43,613 nt of DNA from Paenibacillus alkaliterrae (GTDB lineage Bacteria > Bacillota > Bacilli > Paenibacillales > Paenibacillaceae). The stretch's first letter is position 1. Each line of letters opens with the position of its first letter. Location: positions 1-43,613 of the forward strand of contig NZ_JAKGAP010000060.1 in assembly GCF_021532375.1 (NCBI RefSeq), in the 5' to 3' direction. This document shows, one piece after another, positions 43,537 through 43,613 of this stretch. The translations under genes were made by a program, and so were the position numbers. Below the pieces are notes generated by a model that was not told the origin of the DNA, searched no databases, and saw only the letters and a list, made by a program, of their open reading frames with translations.

Positions 43537-43613
43537 CATGGGTTGTGTAAATCTATAAAACTTGGACAAGGGAATCGTATTCAGTTCAAATCGCTAGATT
43601 GTTCTCCACCTGA

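Noticed and set aside
1..43613. CRISPR array, tRNA, rRNA, replication origin
   Set aside because: No regularly spaced repeats, tRNA-like cloverleaf, rRNA sequence or DnaA-box cluster was noticed on reading the window.

Overview
The window looks like a chromosomal accessory region from a Paenibacillus/Cohnella-type Firmicute. The evidence is strong purine-rich ribosome binding sites, three YesM/YesN-type sensor-kinase/AraC-regulator pairs, CUT1 sugar ABC transporters that lack their own ATPase gene, lipoprotein-type binding proteins, a Spo0E-like protein and a two-subunit L-serine dehydratase. No rRNA, tRNA or CRISPR array was recognised.

Layout. 1-2.9 kb is mobile-element debris: a truncated group II intron reverse transcriptase, a tyrosine recombinase tail, a frameshifted IS1182-type transposase and a possible intron 3' end, with a Spo0E/zinc-ribbon gene among them. 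2.9-10.5 kb is sugar module 1: kinase, regulator, binding protein, two permeases and a GH43-like hydrolase. 10.5-11.2 kb holds GMC-oxidoreductase remnants. 11.3-14.3 kb is an AraC regulator divergent from a GH127 beta-L-arabinofuranosidase. 14.4-21.6 kb is sugar module 2 (kinase, regulator, binding protein, two permeases), with a repeated promoter block in front of both the binding protein and the permeases. 21.6-22.5 kb is a patchwork of gene fragments. 22.6-34.6 kb is a long co-directional operon: M24 proline peptidase, FAD amine dehydrogenase, hydroxyproline epimerase, divergent proline-racemase paralogue, DapA-family deaminase, ketoglutarate-semialdehyde dehydrogenase, two small [2Fe-2S] proteins, an FAD oxidoreductase, malic enzyme and a second GH127. 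34.7-37.6 kb holds a second M24 peptidase and sdaAB-sdaAA. 37.6-37.9 kb is a transposase N-terminus. 38.1-41.4 kb is a third regulator/kinase pair, followed by a decayed copy of the malic enzyme-GH127 pair and a further GH127/GH146 remnant.

Reading of the whole. The genes from 11 to 37.6 kb fit a single purpose: using arabinosylated hydroxyproline-rich plant glycopeptides (extensin type). Two cytoplasmic GH127 enzymes would strip beta-L-arabinofuranose from Hyp. M24 peptidases would split Xaa-Pro/Hyp bonds. The Hyp pathway converts trans-4-hydroxy-L-proline to 2-oxoglutarate. Malic enzyme returns TCA carbon to pyruvate, and serine dehydratase handles serine, the other main extensin residue. 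The GH127 enzymes have no signal peptide, so the ABC transporters would have to import the glycopeptides or glycosides. Every single enzyme family is known; joining sugar removal, peptide cleavage and Hyp/Ser catabolism in one locus is the notable point, and it is an inference from gene content.
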